Of a stretch of DNA of 64,000 nucleotides, positions 42,276 to 50,611 are shown in pieces. The translations under genes were made by a program, and so were the position numbers. Below the pieces are notes generated by a model. It did no database searches. It was not told the origin of the DNA and worked only from the letters and a program-made list of their open reading frames with translations. Position 1 is the stretch's first letter, and every line of letters begins with the position of its first letter. This DNA comes from Streptomyces sp. S.PB5 (GTDB lineage: Bacteria > Actinomycetota > Actinomycetes > Streptomycetales > Streptomycetaceae): the NCBI RefSeq assembly GCF_030403745.1, contig NZ_JAQMWP010000005.1:434001-498000 (forward strand), read 5' to 3'.

Positions 42276-42972
42276 TCACCAGAAGATGTTCAGCTCCTCC
42301 GCCTCCACCCCCACCAGCTCGAAGGTCCGCCCCTCCACCGGCCGCCCCGAACACAGCCGCACCAGCGTCGCCGCGTCCCCGATGAACCGCCCCGGCGTCC
42401 GCTCCCCCGACACCGCCCCCAGCATCACCGGCTCGTCCACGTCATCGAGATCCGCGTGCACCGGCACCCGCCCCTGCTCCCGGGTGAACCGAGCGAGCAG
42501 CGTCAGCGCGTACGGCAGCCCCGCCCCGCCGTACGCGCCCGGCTCCCCCTACGCCTCCCGTACGTCCCCGCCGTGCACCCTCCCCCACTGCCTTAATGAC
42601 GTGAGGGGACTCCCACCCCCAGCGCGGCCATGTCCAGCACCCCGCCCGACTTGGCGATCACGGCCCCCGCCTCGGTCATGCCGCGCTCCAGCTCGTCGAC
42701 GACCTGCGCGTTGGTCCAGTCGGCGCGCTCGGCGTGTCCCGGTCGTTGGCGGCGGGCGAGAAGACGCCTTTCTCGAAGCGGCTCCCCAAGATCCGCGTCA
42801 GCGCGGACGAACAGTGCGCGACCACATCCCGCACGGTCCACCCCGGACATCCGGCCGTCGGCAGGGCGAAGTCGGCGTCGGGGCGGGACCGCAGCAGGGG
42901 TACGAGGGCGTCGCGCTCGGTGGTGAGGAGGAGGCCGGGCAGTTCGGGGTCACGTACGTCGGCGGAAGTCAT
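42276..42972 (-). pseudogene. Maleylpyruvate isomerase-like protein, multiply broken
   Basis: Pieces of one MDMPI/DinB-fold protein read in order on the minus strand in shifting frames. The N-terminal part from ATG 42972 includes CPGWTVRDVVAHCSSALTRI; after a frameshift near 42740 comes RADWTNAQVVDELERGM; after a second shift near 42590 comes VHGGDVREA. A TAG (42549-42551) then interrupts before GEPGAYGGAGLPYALTLLAR and the C-terminal PVHADLDDVDEPVMLGAVSG to ELNIFW. At least three lesions mean the gene is dead. The family includes mycothiol-dependent enzymes. Confidence 0.82.
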
Positions 42973-43019
42973 GACGACCAAGCTGGGCCGTGCCCGCGGG
43001 CGGCGGGGAGAATGGGGAC

Positions 43020-43667
43020 ATGGCCGATCTCGACGCCCTGCGCACCCGTTTCGCCCGCACCCTGCAAGCAGCCCGGGGCACCGGGGCCACCGGCCCCGAT
43101 CCCACGCCGTACGCCGACGATCTGCTCGCCCGCTGGCAGGAGCCGCAGCGCCGGTATCACACGCTCGCGCACCTCACCGCGGTCCTGGACCACGTCGACG
43201 TACTGGAGAAGTACGCGGCCGACCCGGACGTGGTGCGGCTTGCGGCCTGGTTCCATGACGCGGTGTATCTGCCGGAGCGCTCCGAGAACGAGGAGCGGTC
43301 GGCCCGGATCGCCGAACGGGCGCTGCCCGAGGCCGGGTTGCCGGAGGCGAAGACCGTGGAGGTCGCGCGGCTGGTGCGGCTCACGGTGACCCATGACCCG
43401 GGCGAGGACGATCGCGACGGCCAGGTGCTGTGCGACGCGGATCTGGCCGTTCTCGCGGCGCCGCCATCGGCGTACGCCGCCTACACGGCCGCCGTCCGCG
43501 AGGAGTACCACTTCGTGCCGAACGACGACTTCCGCACCGGGCGGTCCGAGATCCTGCGCCGGCTGCTCGGTCTGCCGCGGCTGTTCAGGACCCCGTACGG
43601 CGCCGCGGAGTGGGAGGCCACGGCCCGCTACAACCTCGCCGCCGAACTCGAAATGCTGTCGTCCTGA
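43020..43667 (+). CDS. HD-domain metal-dependent hydrolase
   Basis: 215 residues. The HD-superfamily residues are RRYHTLAHL, AAWFHDAVYLP (the HD pair) and CDADLAVLA. This is the group annotated as predicted metal-dependent phosphohydrolase (YP_-type HD, ~200 aa). Substrate unknown. The ATG at 43020 follows GGGGAC. Confidence 0.87.
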   Translation: MADLDALRTRFARTLQAARGTGATGPDPTPYADDLLARWQEPQRRYHTLAHLTAVLDHVDVLEKYAADPDVVRLAAWFHDAVYLPERSENEERSARIAERALPEAGLPEAKTVEVARLVRLTVTHDPGEDDRDGQVLCDADLAVLAAPPSAYAAYTAAVREEYHFVPNDDFRTGRSEILRRLLGLPRLFRTPYGAAEWEATARYNLAAELEMLSS

Positions 43668-43693
43668 CGGGCCGGGCCGCTTAGCCTGCCCGT

Positions 43694-44803
43694 ATGACAG
43701 ACATGGGTGGGGAACGGGTCACAGAGGCCCTGGAGAGCTGTGTGACGCTGCTGCGGTCGGTCGTAGAGCGGGACTGGGCGGAGGTGCGGGCCGGGCGGCT
43801 GGAGTGGGACTGCCGGCAGACGGCCACGCACATCGCGGAGGATCTCATCGCGTACGCGGGGCAGTTGGCGGGGCGGGCGCAGGACGCGTACGTGCCCTTC
43901 GAGATCGTCCTCGAAGAGGGCACCGACAACGCCGGCATCATCCATGTCGTCGAGACGACCGGCGTGCTGCTCGCGACCGCGCTGCGCACCACCCCGCGCG
44001 CGGTCCGCGCCTACCACCCCTACCCCTTCCGCAGCGCGAACTCCGTGGGCTTCGCCGCGATGGGCATCGCCGAGATCCTGCTGCACACACACGACATCGC
44101 GGAGGGCCTGGGCCTGCCGTACGAGCCGCCCGCCCATCTCCCCGAGTACGTCCTGACCCGGATCTTCCCGCACGTCCAGCCGGGCACCGACCACTGGCAC
44201 ACCCTGCTGTGGGCCACCGGCCGCGGTGAACTCCCCGGCCGCGCCCCGCTCTCCGCGTGGCGCTGGAACAACAACCTCGTGCTCGGCACCGAGCGCCTCA
44301 CCCTGGAGGGCCTCACCCCCGCGGCCGCCGCCGACCTCGCCGCGGGCGGCACCGGCGGTTTCGACTGGGTCGTGGGCGGGCCGTACCAGGGCACGCGCGA
44401 GGCGTCCGGGATGCTGCTGAAGGCGTACGAAGCGGGTGTGCACCGGCCGGAGTTCGGGGTCTTCGTCCTCGTCCGCCGGGAGGACGACCTCGCGATCGGC
44501 GGCATGGGCTTCCACAGCGCGCCCGACGAGGAGGGCCGGGTCGAGATCGGCTACGACCTGGTCGAGGGCGTCCGCGGCCGGGGCTACGCCGCGGAGGCGC
44601 TGCGCGCGCTGTCCGAGTGGGCACTGGCCCGGGACGACGTCCAGTCGCTGATGGCGACGATCGACCACGACAACGCGGCCTCCCAGCGCGTGGTCGCGCG
44701 CGCCGGATTCCACCGGGCGACGGTGGAGGAGGAGCGCTCGGTGAACGAGGAGCGGCAGGACATGGAGAAGGCCCTGCGCCTGTACGTCCTCGCCAAGTCC
44801 TAG
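43694..44803 (+). CDS. Fusion of MDMPI/DinB-like domain and GNAT acetyltransferase
   Basis: 369 residues. Residues ~1-170 form a DinB/maleylpyruvate-isomerase-like four-helix domain with probable metal ligands in QTATHIAEDLIAY and EILLHTHDIAEGL. Residues ~185-365 form a GNAT domain: GTERLTLEGLT, motif A GYDLVEGVRGRGYAAEALRA and DHDNAASQRVVARAGF. The two modules are usually separate genes. The fusion suggests a thiol-dependent detoxification or acetylation function; untested. Confidence 0.83.
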   Translation: MTDMGGERVTEALESCVTLLRSVVERDWAEVRAGRLEWDCRQTATHIAEDLIAYAGQLAGRAQDAYVPFEIVLEEGTDNAGIIHVVETTGVLLATALRTTPRAVRAYHPYPFRSANSVGFAAMGIAEILLHTHDIAEGLGLPYEPPAHLPEYVLTRIFPHVQPGTDHWHTLLWATGRGELPGRAPLSAWRWNNNLVLGTERLTLEGLTPAAAADLAAGGTGGFDWVVGGPYQGTREASGMLLKAYEAGVHRPEFGVFVLVRREDDLAIGGMGFHSAPDEEGRVEIGYDLVEGVRGRGYAAEALRALSEWALARDDVQSLMATIDHDNAASQRVVARAGFHRATVEEERSVNEERQDMEKALRLYVLAKS

Positions 44804-44819
44804 CGATTCCTGGCAGTCC

Positions 44820-44854
44820 CTAGCAGTTCTAGGGGCATCTAGCGGTTCTAGGGG
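44820..44854. repeat. Two CTAG-rich 16-bp direct repeats / hairpin
   Basis: CTAGCAGTTCTAGGGG (44820-44835) and CTAGCGGTTCTAGGGG (44839-44854). CCTAG-CAGTT-CTAGG can form a short hairpin between the convergent fusion gene and DUF4031 gene. Likely a terminator with slippage duplication. Confidence 0.55.
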
Positions 44855-45117
44855 TTTCCTCGCCCCTTCGGCCGCCGCAGTCCCGACTCCGTCAGCAGTC
44901 GCACCACCTCGCGGCTGCTGACCTCCACCGCCCCGGCGGCCACGACATCCGCGTACCGGTGCGAGGGGATGTCGTAGTGGTCGCGCTCGAAGGCGCGTCG
45001 CGGGACGCCCAACGCGTCGGCGAACAGCTGGAGTTCCTCGAAGGAGACGTCGCTGACCAGGTGGGACCACATACGGCCGTGCCCGGGCCAGTTCGGCGGG
45101 TCGATGTAGACGGTCAC
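44848..45117 (-). CDS. DUF4031 protein
   Basis: 89 residues from GTG 45117. VTVYIDPPNWPGHGRMWSHL, then LGVPRRAFERDHYDIPSHRY are hallmarks of DUF4031. Function unknown. Start and upstream stop overlap as GTGA, so it is coupled to the gene before it. Confidence 0.9.
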   Translation of the reverse strand: MTVYIDPPNWPGHGRMWSHLVSDVSFEELQLFADALGVPRRAFERDHYDIPSHRYADVVAAGAVEVSSREVVRLLTESGLRRPKGRGNP

Positions 45118-45512
45118 GAGGACGGCGTCCCGCCGCCGGTCGCGAAGCCCAGCGAACCCACCGCTGCGACCTTCACCCCCGCCTTGTGACACACCCAGTG
45201 CGGGTCGGGCCCGAGCTCCGGCTCGACGTCCAGGGCGTGCGGGTCACCGGCGCCGCACACCGGGCACAGCGGCCATCTCCCGTACCGCTCCAGCAGCGCG
45301 TCCTGGACGTCCTGGGCGACCAGCCCGGCCACGAAGTCCGCCCCGTCCGGCCACTGCTCCACCCACCAGCGGCGCTGTACGACGGAGTCCTCGACCAGCG
45401 ACACCACGTCCGCCTCGGCGACCTCGCCCGCGACCAGATCGGCGAGCACGAGGGCGCGTGCCGCGTGCAACGCCTGCTCCAGGGGACTGACGGGGAGGTG
45501 GGAGGGGTCCAT
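45114..45512 (-). CDS. Hypothetical protein with CPxC motif
   Basis: 132 residues from ATG 45512. An N-terminal helical part (LEQALHAARALVLADLVAGE) is followed by a C-terminal possible zinc ribbon WPLCPVCGAGDPHALDVEPE ... HWVCHKAG. It forms a two-gene operon with DUF4031. Function unknown. It is divergent from murR. Confidence 0.75.
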   Translation of the reverse strand: MDPSHLPVSPLEQALHAARALVLADLVAGEVAEADVVSLVEDSVVQRRWWVEQWPDGADFVAGLVAQDVQDALLERYGRWPLCPVCGAGDPHALDVEPELGPDPHWVCHKAGVKVAAVGSLGFATGGGTPSS

Positions 45513-45547
45513 GCCCCCATTGTGCGCACTCTTGACCACAACACCGA

Positions 45548-45597
45548 GCCGAAAATATCTTTCATACGTGACCCAGGAAGTGAAGGAAATTTTCGGC
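45548..45597. promoter_or_regulatory. Inverted-repeat operator spanning the murR start
   Basis: GCCGAAAATATCTTTCA (45548-45564) and TGAAGGAAATTTTCGGC (45581-45597) are inverted repeats matching at 15 of 17 positions. Each arm is itself near-palindromic (GAAA..TTTC). The GTG at 45568 lies between the arms, so a bound protein would block initiation. Best explained as a MurR autoregulatory site. Confidence 0.7.
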
Positions 45598-46500
45598 GGC
45601 GGTCCGGGAGGTGCGGGCGGCACACCGCCGGCCCCCGCCGCCCTCGCCGCCAAGGTGCGCACCCTCGCCCCTTCCATGACCCGCTCCATGCAGCGCGTCG
45701 CCGAGGCCGTCGCCGGTGACCCGGCCGGCTGCGCGGCCCTCACGGTCACCGGCCTCGCCGAGCTCACCGGCACCAGCGAGGCGACCGTCGTCCGCACCGC
45801 CCGCATCCTCGGCTACCCCGGCTACCGCGACCTCCGCCTCGCCCTCGCGGGCCTCGCCGCCCAGCAGCAGTCGGGCCGCGCGCCCGCGATCACGACGGAC
45901 ATCGCGGTGGACGACCCGATCGCCGACGTCGTCGCGAAACTCGCCTACGACGAGCAGCAGACCCTCGCGGACACCGCGGCGGGCCTGGACACCGTGCAGT
46001 TGGCGGCGGCGGTGGCCGCGGCCGCCACCGCCCGCCGTATCGATGTGTACGGCGTCGGCGCGTCGGGCCTCGTCGCCCAGGACCTCACCCAGAAGCTGCT
46101 GCGAATAGGGCTCGTCGCGCACGCCCACAACGACCCGCATCTCGCGGTGACGAACGCGGTGCAGCTGCGGGCGGGGGACGTGGCGATCGCCATCACGCAC
46201 TCGGGCGCGACGGGCGACGTCATCGAGCCGCTCCGGGTCGCCTTCGAGCACGGGGCCACGACCGTGGCGATCACCGGGCGCCCGGACAGTCCCGTCACGC
46301 AGTACGCCGATCACGTACTGACGACGTCGACGGCCCGGGAGAGCGAGCTGCGGCCCGCCGCCATGTCGTCGCGGACAAGTCAGCTGCTGGTGGTGGACTG
46401 TCTGTTCGTGGGGGTGGCGCAGCGGACGTACGAGACCGCGGCGCCGGCGCTCGCCGCGTCCTACGAGGCGTTGGCACACAGACACCGCGGCAGGCCGTAG
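45568..46500 (+). CDS. murR: MurR/RpiR family transcriptional regulator
   Basis: 310 residues from GTG 45568 (GTG 45580 is an alternative). The N-terminal RpiR helix-turn-helix contains CAALTVTGLAELTGTSEATV, then VRTARILGYPGYRDLRLALA. The C-terminal SIS domain contains IDVYGVGASGLVAQDLTQKL and VAIAITHSGATGDVIEPLRV, expected to bind a sugar phosphate. With murQ and a PTS permease downstream, MurNAc-6-P is the likely effector. Confidence 0.9.
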   Translation: MTQEVKEIFGGGPGGAGGTPPAPAALAAKVRTLAPSMTRSMQRVAEAVAGDPAGCAALTVTGLAELTGTSEATVVRTARILGYPGYRDLRLALAGLAAQQQSGRAPAITTDIAVDDPIADVVAKLAYDEQQTLADTAAGLDTVQLAAAVAAAATARRIDVYGVGASGLVAQDLTQKLLRIGLVAHAHNDPHLAVTNAVQLRAGDVAIAITHSGATGDVIEPLRVAFEHGATTVAITGRPDSPVTQYADHVLTTSTARESELRPAAMSSRTSQLLVVDCLFVGVAQRTYETAAPALAASYEALAHRHRGRP

Positions 46501-46546
46501 GCCGCGGGTACGACAACGGAATCGCAACGTGAAAGAGCCGCCCTCC

Positions 46547-47482
46547 ATGACCTCTACCTCCAACCCCCGTGATCTCCGCGCCGAGTTGGAAACCCTGACC
46601 ACCGAGGCCTTCCGGCCCGAGCTGGCCGACATCGACCGGCTCCCCACCCTCGACATCGCGCGGCTCATGAACGCGGAGGACGCCACCGTGGCGGCCGCCG
46701 TCGCCGCGGGGCTGCCCGTCATCGCCGCCGCCATCGAGGACATCGCCGCCCGGATGGCGCGCGGCGGCCGGCTGATCTACGCCGGTGCCGGTACGGCGGG
46801 CCGCCTGGGCGTGCTGGACGCCTCCGAGTGCCCGCCCACCTTCAACACCGACCCCGCCCAGGTCGTCGGCCTGATCGCGGGCGGCCCGGCGGCGATGGTC
46901 ACCTCCGTCGAGGGCGCCGAGGACTCGAAGGAGCTGGCGCGCGCGGACCTGGAGGCGCTGCGGGTGGGCGCCTTGGACACGGTGGTCGGCATCTCCGCCT
47001 CCGGCCGCACCCCGTACGCGATCAGTGCCGTCGAACACGCCCGCGCGCGGGGCGCGTTGACGATCGGCCTGTCCTGCAACGCGCACAGCGCGCTGGCGGC
47101 GGCGGCCGATCACGGCATCGAGATCGTCGTGGGCCCGGAGCTGGTGACGGGCTCGACGCGGCTGAAGGCGGGCACCGCGCAGAAACTCGTCCTGAACATG
47201 CTCTCGACGATCACGATGATCCGCCTGGGCAAGACCTACGGGAACCTCATGGTCGACGTACGCGCCTCCAACGAGAAGCTCCGCGCCCGCTCCCACCGCA
47301 TCGTCGCGCTGGCCACGGGGGCGGCGGACGAGGAGATCGAGGCGGCGCTGGCGGTCACCGACGGCGAGGTGAAGAACGCGATCCTGACGATCCTCACCGG
47401 CGTCGACGGCCCCACCGCCACCCGCCTTCTGGAGGAGTCCGGCGGCCATCTGCGTGCCGCGCTGGCGGCGGCGGGCCGCTGA
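46547..47482 (+). CDS. murQ: N-acetylmuramic acid 6-phosphate etherase
   Basis: 311 residues from ATG 46547 (GTG 46529 is possible). SIS-fold motifs: GGRLIYAGAGTAGRLGVLDA, then SECPPTFNTDPAQVVGLIAG with the catalytic Glu, and GISASGRTPYAISAVEHARA. It cleaves the lactyl ether of MurNAc-6-P to give GlcNAc-6-P and lactate in cell-wall recycling. Lies between murR and the PTS permease. Confidence 0.95.
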   Translation: MTSTSNPRDLRAELETLTTEAFRPELADIDRLPTLDIARLMNAEDATVAAAVAAGLPVIAAAIEDIAARMARGGRLIYAGAGTAGRLGVLDASECPPTFNTDPAQVVGLIAGGPAAMVTSVEGAEDSKELARADLEALRVGALDTVVGISASGRTPYAISAVEHARARGALTIGLSCNAHSALAAAADHGIEIVVGPELVTGSTRLKAGTAQKLVLNMLSTITMIRLGKTYGNLMVDVRASNEKLRARSHRIVALATGAADEEIEAALAVTDGEVKNAILTILTGVDGPTATRLLEESGGHLRAALAAAGR

Positions 47483-47498
47483 CCAGCACGCTCATGAC

Positions 47499-48854
47499 GT
47501 GCCTACGCCTACCTCAGCCGAGCTGTCCGCCGCCATCCTGCCCCTGGTCGGCGGCCCCGCGAACGTCACCTCCGTCGCCCACTGCATGACCCGCCTCCGC
47601 CTGGGCCTGGCGGACCCCGGCAAGGTGGACGGTGACGCCCTGCGGGCGCTGCCGGGCGTCCTGGGCGTGGTCGAGGACGACACGTACCAGATCGTGCTCG
47701 GGCCGGGGGCGGTGGCGCGGGCGACGGCGGACTTCGAGGCACTGCTGCGGAAGGAGACGCAGAAGGCCCGCAACGCGACCCCGCTGAAAACCGCGCTGCG
47801 CCGCGTGGCGAACGTCTTCGTCCCGCTGATCCCGGCGCTGATCGGCTGCGGGGTCCTCGCGGGCCTCAACGGCCTGCTCCTGAACCTGGGCCTGCTCCCG
47901 GGCCTCACCTCCGCCCTTGCCGCGATCGCCACCGCCTTCATGTCCCTGATCGCGGTCTTCGTCGGCCACAACACGGCGAAGGAGTTCGGCGGCACACCGG
48001 TCCTGGGCGGCGCGGTCGCGGCGATCGTGGTCTACCCGGGCGTGGCGAAGGTGACGGCGTTCGGCGTGACGCTGGCACCGGGACAGGGCGGGGTGCTGGG
48101 CGCCCTGGCGGCGGCGCTGCTGGGGACGTACGTGGAGAAGTGGTGCCGGCGCTGGGTGCCGCCGACGCTGGACGTACTGCTCACCCCGACCCTGACGGTC
48201 CTGATCTCCGGCCTGACGACGCTGTACGTCCTCATGTACGCGGCCGGTGCGGTCTCCTCGGCGATCGGCACGGCGGCGAACTGGCTGCTGGAGACGACGG
48301 GCGCGTTCGCGGGACTGGTGCTGGGCGGACTGTTCCTGCCGCTGGTCATGCTCGGCCTCCACCAGGCCCTGATCCCCATCCACGCCACCCTCATCGACCA
48401 GCAGGGCCACACCGTTCTCCTCCCGCTGCTGGCCATGGCGGGAGCGGGGCAGGTGGGGGCGTCGGTTGCGGTGTACGTGCGGCTGCGCCACGACTCCGGA
48501 CTGCGTACGACGATCAGGTCCGCGCTTCCGGCGGGGTTGCTGGGAGTCGGCGAGCCGTTGATCTACGGCGTGTCGCTGCCGTTGGGCCGCCCCTTCCTCA
48601 CGGCTTGTGCGGGCGGGGCGGCCGGGGGCGCGTTCGTGGGGCTGTTCGCGATGCTCGGGGAGCAGGTCGGGGCGACGGCGATCGGGCCGTCGGGGTGGGC
48701 GCTGTTCCCGTTGCTCGCGGGGGACGGGGGGCTCGGGGTGGCGGCGGCGATCTACGGGGGCGGGCTGGTGACGGGGTACGTGGTCGGGTTCGGGGCGACG
48801 TATCTGTTCGGGCTCAGAGGGGTGACCGGCGCGGCCCGGGAGCCGTCGGTGTGA
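47499..48854 (+). CDS. PTS EIIBC, MurNAc/GlcNAc-type
   Basis: 451 residues from GTG 47499, 16 bp after murQ. The EIIB domain comes first, with phosphorylated Cys29 in SVAHCMTRLRLGLADPGKVD. The EIIC domain follows, with ~10 membrane helices and conserved VFVGHNTAKEFGGTPVLGGA and GVGEPLIYGVSLPLGRPF. No EIIA domain, so it needs one in trans. Context makes MurNAc the probable substrate (MurP-like). Confidence 0.9.
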   Translation: MPTPTSAELSAAILPLVGGPANVTSVAHCMTRLRLGLADPGKVDGDALRALPGVLGVVEDDTYQIVLGPGAVARATADFEALLRKETQKARNATPLKTALRRVANVFVPLIPALIGCGVLAGLNGLLLNLGLLPGLTSALAAIATAFMSLIAVFVGHNTAKEFGGTPVLGGAVAAIVVYPGVAKVTAFGVTLAPGQGGVLGALAAALLGTYVEKWCRRWVPPTLDVLLTPTLTVLISGLTTLYVLMYAAGAVSSAIGTAANWLLETTGAFAGLVLGGLFLPLVMLGLHQALIPIHATLIDQQGHTVLLPLLAMAGAGQVGASVAVYVRLRHDSGLRTTIRSALPAGLLGVGEPLIYGVSLPLGRPFLTACAGGAAGGAFVGLFAMLGEQVGATAIGPSGWALFPLLAGDGGLGVAAAIYGGGLVTGYVVGFGATYLFGLRGVTGAAREPSV

Positions 48855-48883
48855 CCCGGCCGCCGTCCCGTCGTTCGCGGACC

Positions 48884-49033
48884 ATGAAGAAGATGCTCAT
48901 GGCCGCCACGCTGGCCGGCTCCGCGGCGCCGGCCGTGTGCACGGCGGAGAACACCGTGGCCCCCGAGCTCGGCGACCTCGCTTCCGCGCCGCTGCGCGCC
49001 TGTTCCGAGACGGGTGTCAGGCCGCCTGGATGA
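48884..49033 (+). CDS. Possible 49-residue secreted peptide
   Basis: Begins MKKMLMAATLAGSAAPAVCT, a signal-like sequence, followed by AENTVAPELGDLASAPLRAC. The two cysteines (19 and 40) could pair. It has no clear ribosome-binding site, and its 3' end overlaps the convergent DUF2267 gene. It might be a real small peptide or a remnant of a longer secreted protein. Confidence 0.4.
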   Translation: MKKMLMAATLAGSAAPAVCTAENTVAPELGDLASAPLRACSETGVRPPG

Positions 49034-49448
49034 GTTCGGCACGGCCGAACAACAGGGCGTAGCCGGAGGGGAGTTGGGCGAGGACGCGGGTGAGGAGATC
49101 CTCGCCGGCGAGTCGGGCCACGATCCGCAGGACGGTGCCGGTGTCCCAGCGGGTGGTGGCCGGGCTGCCTCCGGTACGGGACGCCAGGTCCTTGACGAAG
49201 GCCCAGCCGGTGAGGGGTTCGGTGGCGGGGATCTGCGAGGTGAAGATCACGGCGGCCTCGTGCGGCAGCCGGGCGGCGAGCTCCACCCGTTCCTCGCCGG
49301 TGAGTTGACACCCGAAGGCGGCCAGCACGGCACGCACGGCCTCCTCGGCCTGCGCGCGGGTGGCATAGGCGCCTTCGTAGCGCACCTGCTCCAGCATCTG
49401 CTCGAACGTCGTGCCCGTGGTGGCCCGATACGGCTGCTGGGTGATCAT
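49017..49448 (-). CDS. DUF2267 protein, paralogue 1
   Basis: 143 residues from ATG 49448. DUF2267 core: FEQMLEQVRYEGAYATRAQA, EEAVRAVLAAFGCQLTGEER, VELAARLPHEAAVIFTSQIP and LPSGYALLFGRAEL. These proteins are often encoded near Hsp20 genes and are thought to be stress-related. The neighbouring gene encodes a paralogue. Confidence 0.87.
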   Translation of the reverse strand: MITQQPYRATTGTTFEQMLEQVRYEGAYATRAQAEEAVRAVLAAFGCQLTGEERVELAARLPHEAAVIFTSQIPATEPLTGWAFVKDLASRTGGSPATTRWDTGTVLRIVARLAGEDLLTRVLAQLPSGYALLFGRAELIQAA

Positions 49449-49479
49449 CGCTGACGCGGTTGCCTTTCTCGTGTGGGGT

Positions 49480-49520
49480 GGTCGTGGGTGGGGTGGCCGT
49501 GGGTGGGGTGGCCGCGGCAC
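49480..49520. repeat. GTGGGTGGGGTGGCC tandem repeat
   Basis: Nearly three copies of a ~17-bp G-rich unit between the two DUF2267 genes. The purine/T-rich strand could form G-quadruplex structures; more simply a slippage repeat. Confidence 0.55.
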
Positions 49521-49545
49521 CGGAGACGGGGGGGGCAGGCGCCGG

Positions 49546-49941
49546 TCAGACGAGCTGCGGGCGGCCGAACAACAGGTCGTATCCCGCGGGGAGTTGGAAC
49601 AGGATGCTGCGGACGAGCTCCTCGCCCGCGGCATCCGCGGCCACGCTGAGCACGGCGCCCACATCCCAGGCCGCGGTCTGTTCCGTGGCCCCCTCGATCC
49701 AGGCCGCGGTGGCCCGTACGAACCGCTCCGGGGACAGCGGCTCGCGGGCCTGGAGCGGGTTGAGCAGGACGAGCGCCAGATCCTCCGGGAGCCGGGCGGC
49801 CAGGTCCGCCCTGACCTCGCCCACCAGATGCGCGCCCAGCAGCGCCAGCACCGTGCGGGCGGCCCGCTCGGCTTCCTCGGTGGTCCTGTACTCGCCGCGT
49901 TCCTCGACCTCGCGCAGGAACGCCTCCCATCGCATCACCAT
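49546..49941 (-). CDS. DUF2267 protein, paralogue 2
   Basis: 131 residues (ATG 49941; ATG 49935 also possible). FLREVEERGEYRTTEEAERA, ARTVLALLGAHLVGEVRADL and LPAGYDLLFGRPQL match the neighbour domain by domain. Expected to be part of the local stress cluster with hsp20. Function unknown. Confidence 0.87.
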   Translation of the reverse strand: MVMRWEAFLREVEERGEYRTTEEAERAARTVLALLGAHLVGEVRADLAARLPEDLALVLLNPLQAREPLSPERFVRATAAWIEGATEQTAAWDVGAVLSVAADAAGEELVRSILFQLPAGYDLLFGRPQLV

Positions 49942-50050
49942 CGCTGCTCCCGTGCGTGTGCGGCCGTGCGTATGCGGCGGTGAGCGGAGGGCGGGGCGGC
50001 CGCGGGGGAGGTCGGCTCCCCCGCCCTCCGCTACGGCTGAGCAGGGGGAC

Positions 50051-50485
50051 TCAGCCGCTGATCTCCTTGCGCGCGGACCCGCCGCCGATGGAGACCTTGC
50101 GGGGCTTGGCGCGCTCGGCGATCGGGATGCGCAGGGTCAGTACACCCGCGTCGTAGTCCGCCTTGATGTGCTCGGTGTCCAGGGTGTCGCCCAGCACGAG
50201 CTGACGGGAGAACACCCCGAGGGGCCGCTCGGACAGCTCCACCTGCACGTCGTCCGCCTTGGCGACGGGCCGCCGCTCGGCCTTGACGGTCAGCATGTTC
50301 CGCTCGACGTCGATGTCGATCGCGTCCGTGGCCACGCCGGGCAGATCGAAGGCGATCACATACTCGTCACCCTCCCGGTAGGCGTCCATCGGCATCGGCG
50401 ACGGCCGCGACCAGGTCCCGGTCGTCCCCAGGAGCTGCTGCGCGAGCCGGTCGAACTCACGGAAAGGGTCGGTACGCATCAACAT
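50051..50485 (-). CDS. Hsp20/alpha-crystallin family small heat-shock protein
   Basis: 144 residues from ATG 50485 (GGAGG upstream). RTDPFREFDRLAQQLLG precedes the alpha-crystallin domain: YVIAFDLPGVATDAIDIDVE, RPLGVFSRQLVLGDTLDTEH, YDAGVLTLRIPIAERAKP with the I-x-I/V-like tail. ATP-independent holdase that binds unfolding proteins. It is divergent from an Hsp18-type regulator gene. Confidence 0.95.
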   Translation of the reverse strand: MLMRTDPFREFDRLAQQLLGTTGTWSRPSPMPMDAYREGDEYVIAFDLPGVATDAIDIDVERNMLTVKAERRPVAKADDVQVELSERPLGVFSRQLVLGDTLDTEHIKADYDAGVLTLRIPIAERAKPRKVSIGGGSARKEISG

Positions 50486-50550
50486 CGTCAACACCTCCAG
50501 CGTTCGGGTCGGGAACTGTGCCAATGCGTTCACCTGTATTCGTTGTAACA

Positions 50551-50569
50551 TGTCATCGGAACGATGACA
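50551..50569. promoter_or_regulatory. Palindrome TGTCATCG-GAA-CGATGACA
   Basis: Perfect 8-bp arms with a 3-base spacer between the divergent hsp20 and regulator genes, 66 bp from the hsp20 start and 43 bp from the regulator start. The likely operator controlling hsp20, in the manner of heat-shock repressors. It differs from CIRCE and HAIR sequences. Confidence 0.7.
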
Positions 50570-50611
50570 AGGAGAGAGTCATCCATACGACGACAAAGCT
50601 CCGGAGCTCCG

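Noticed and set aside
48884..49033. Chaplin or rodlin gene
   Set aside because: It has a signal-like start and two cysteines but none of the chaplin (GNNH-type) or rodlin sequence landmarks.
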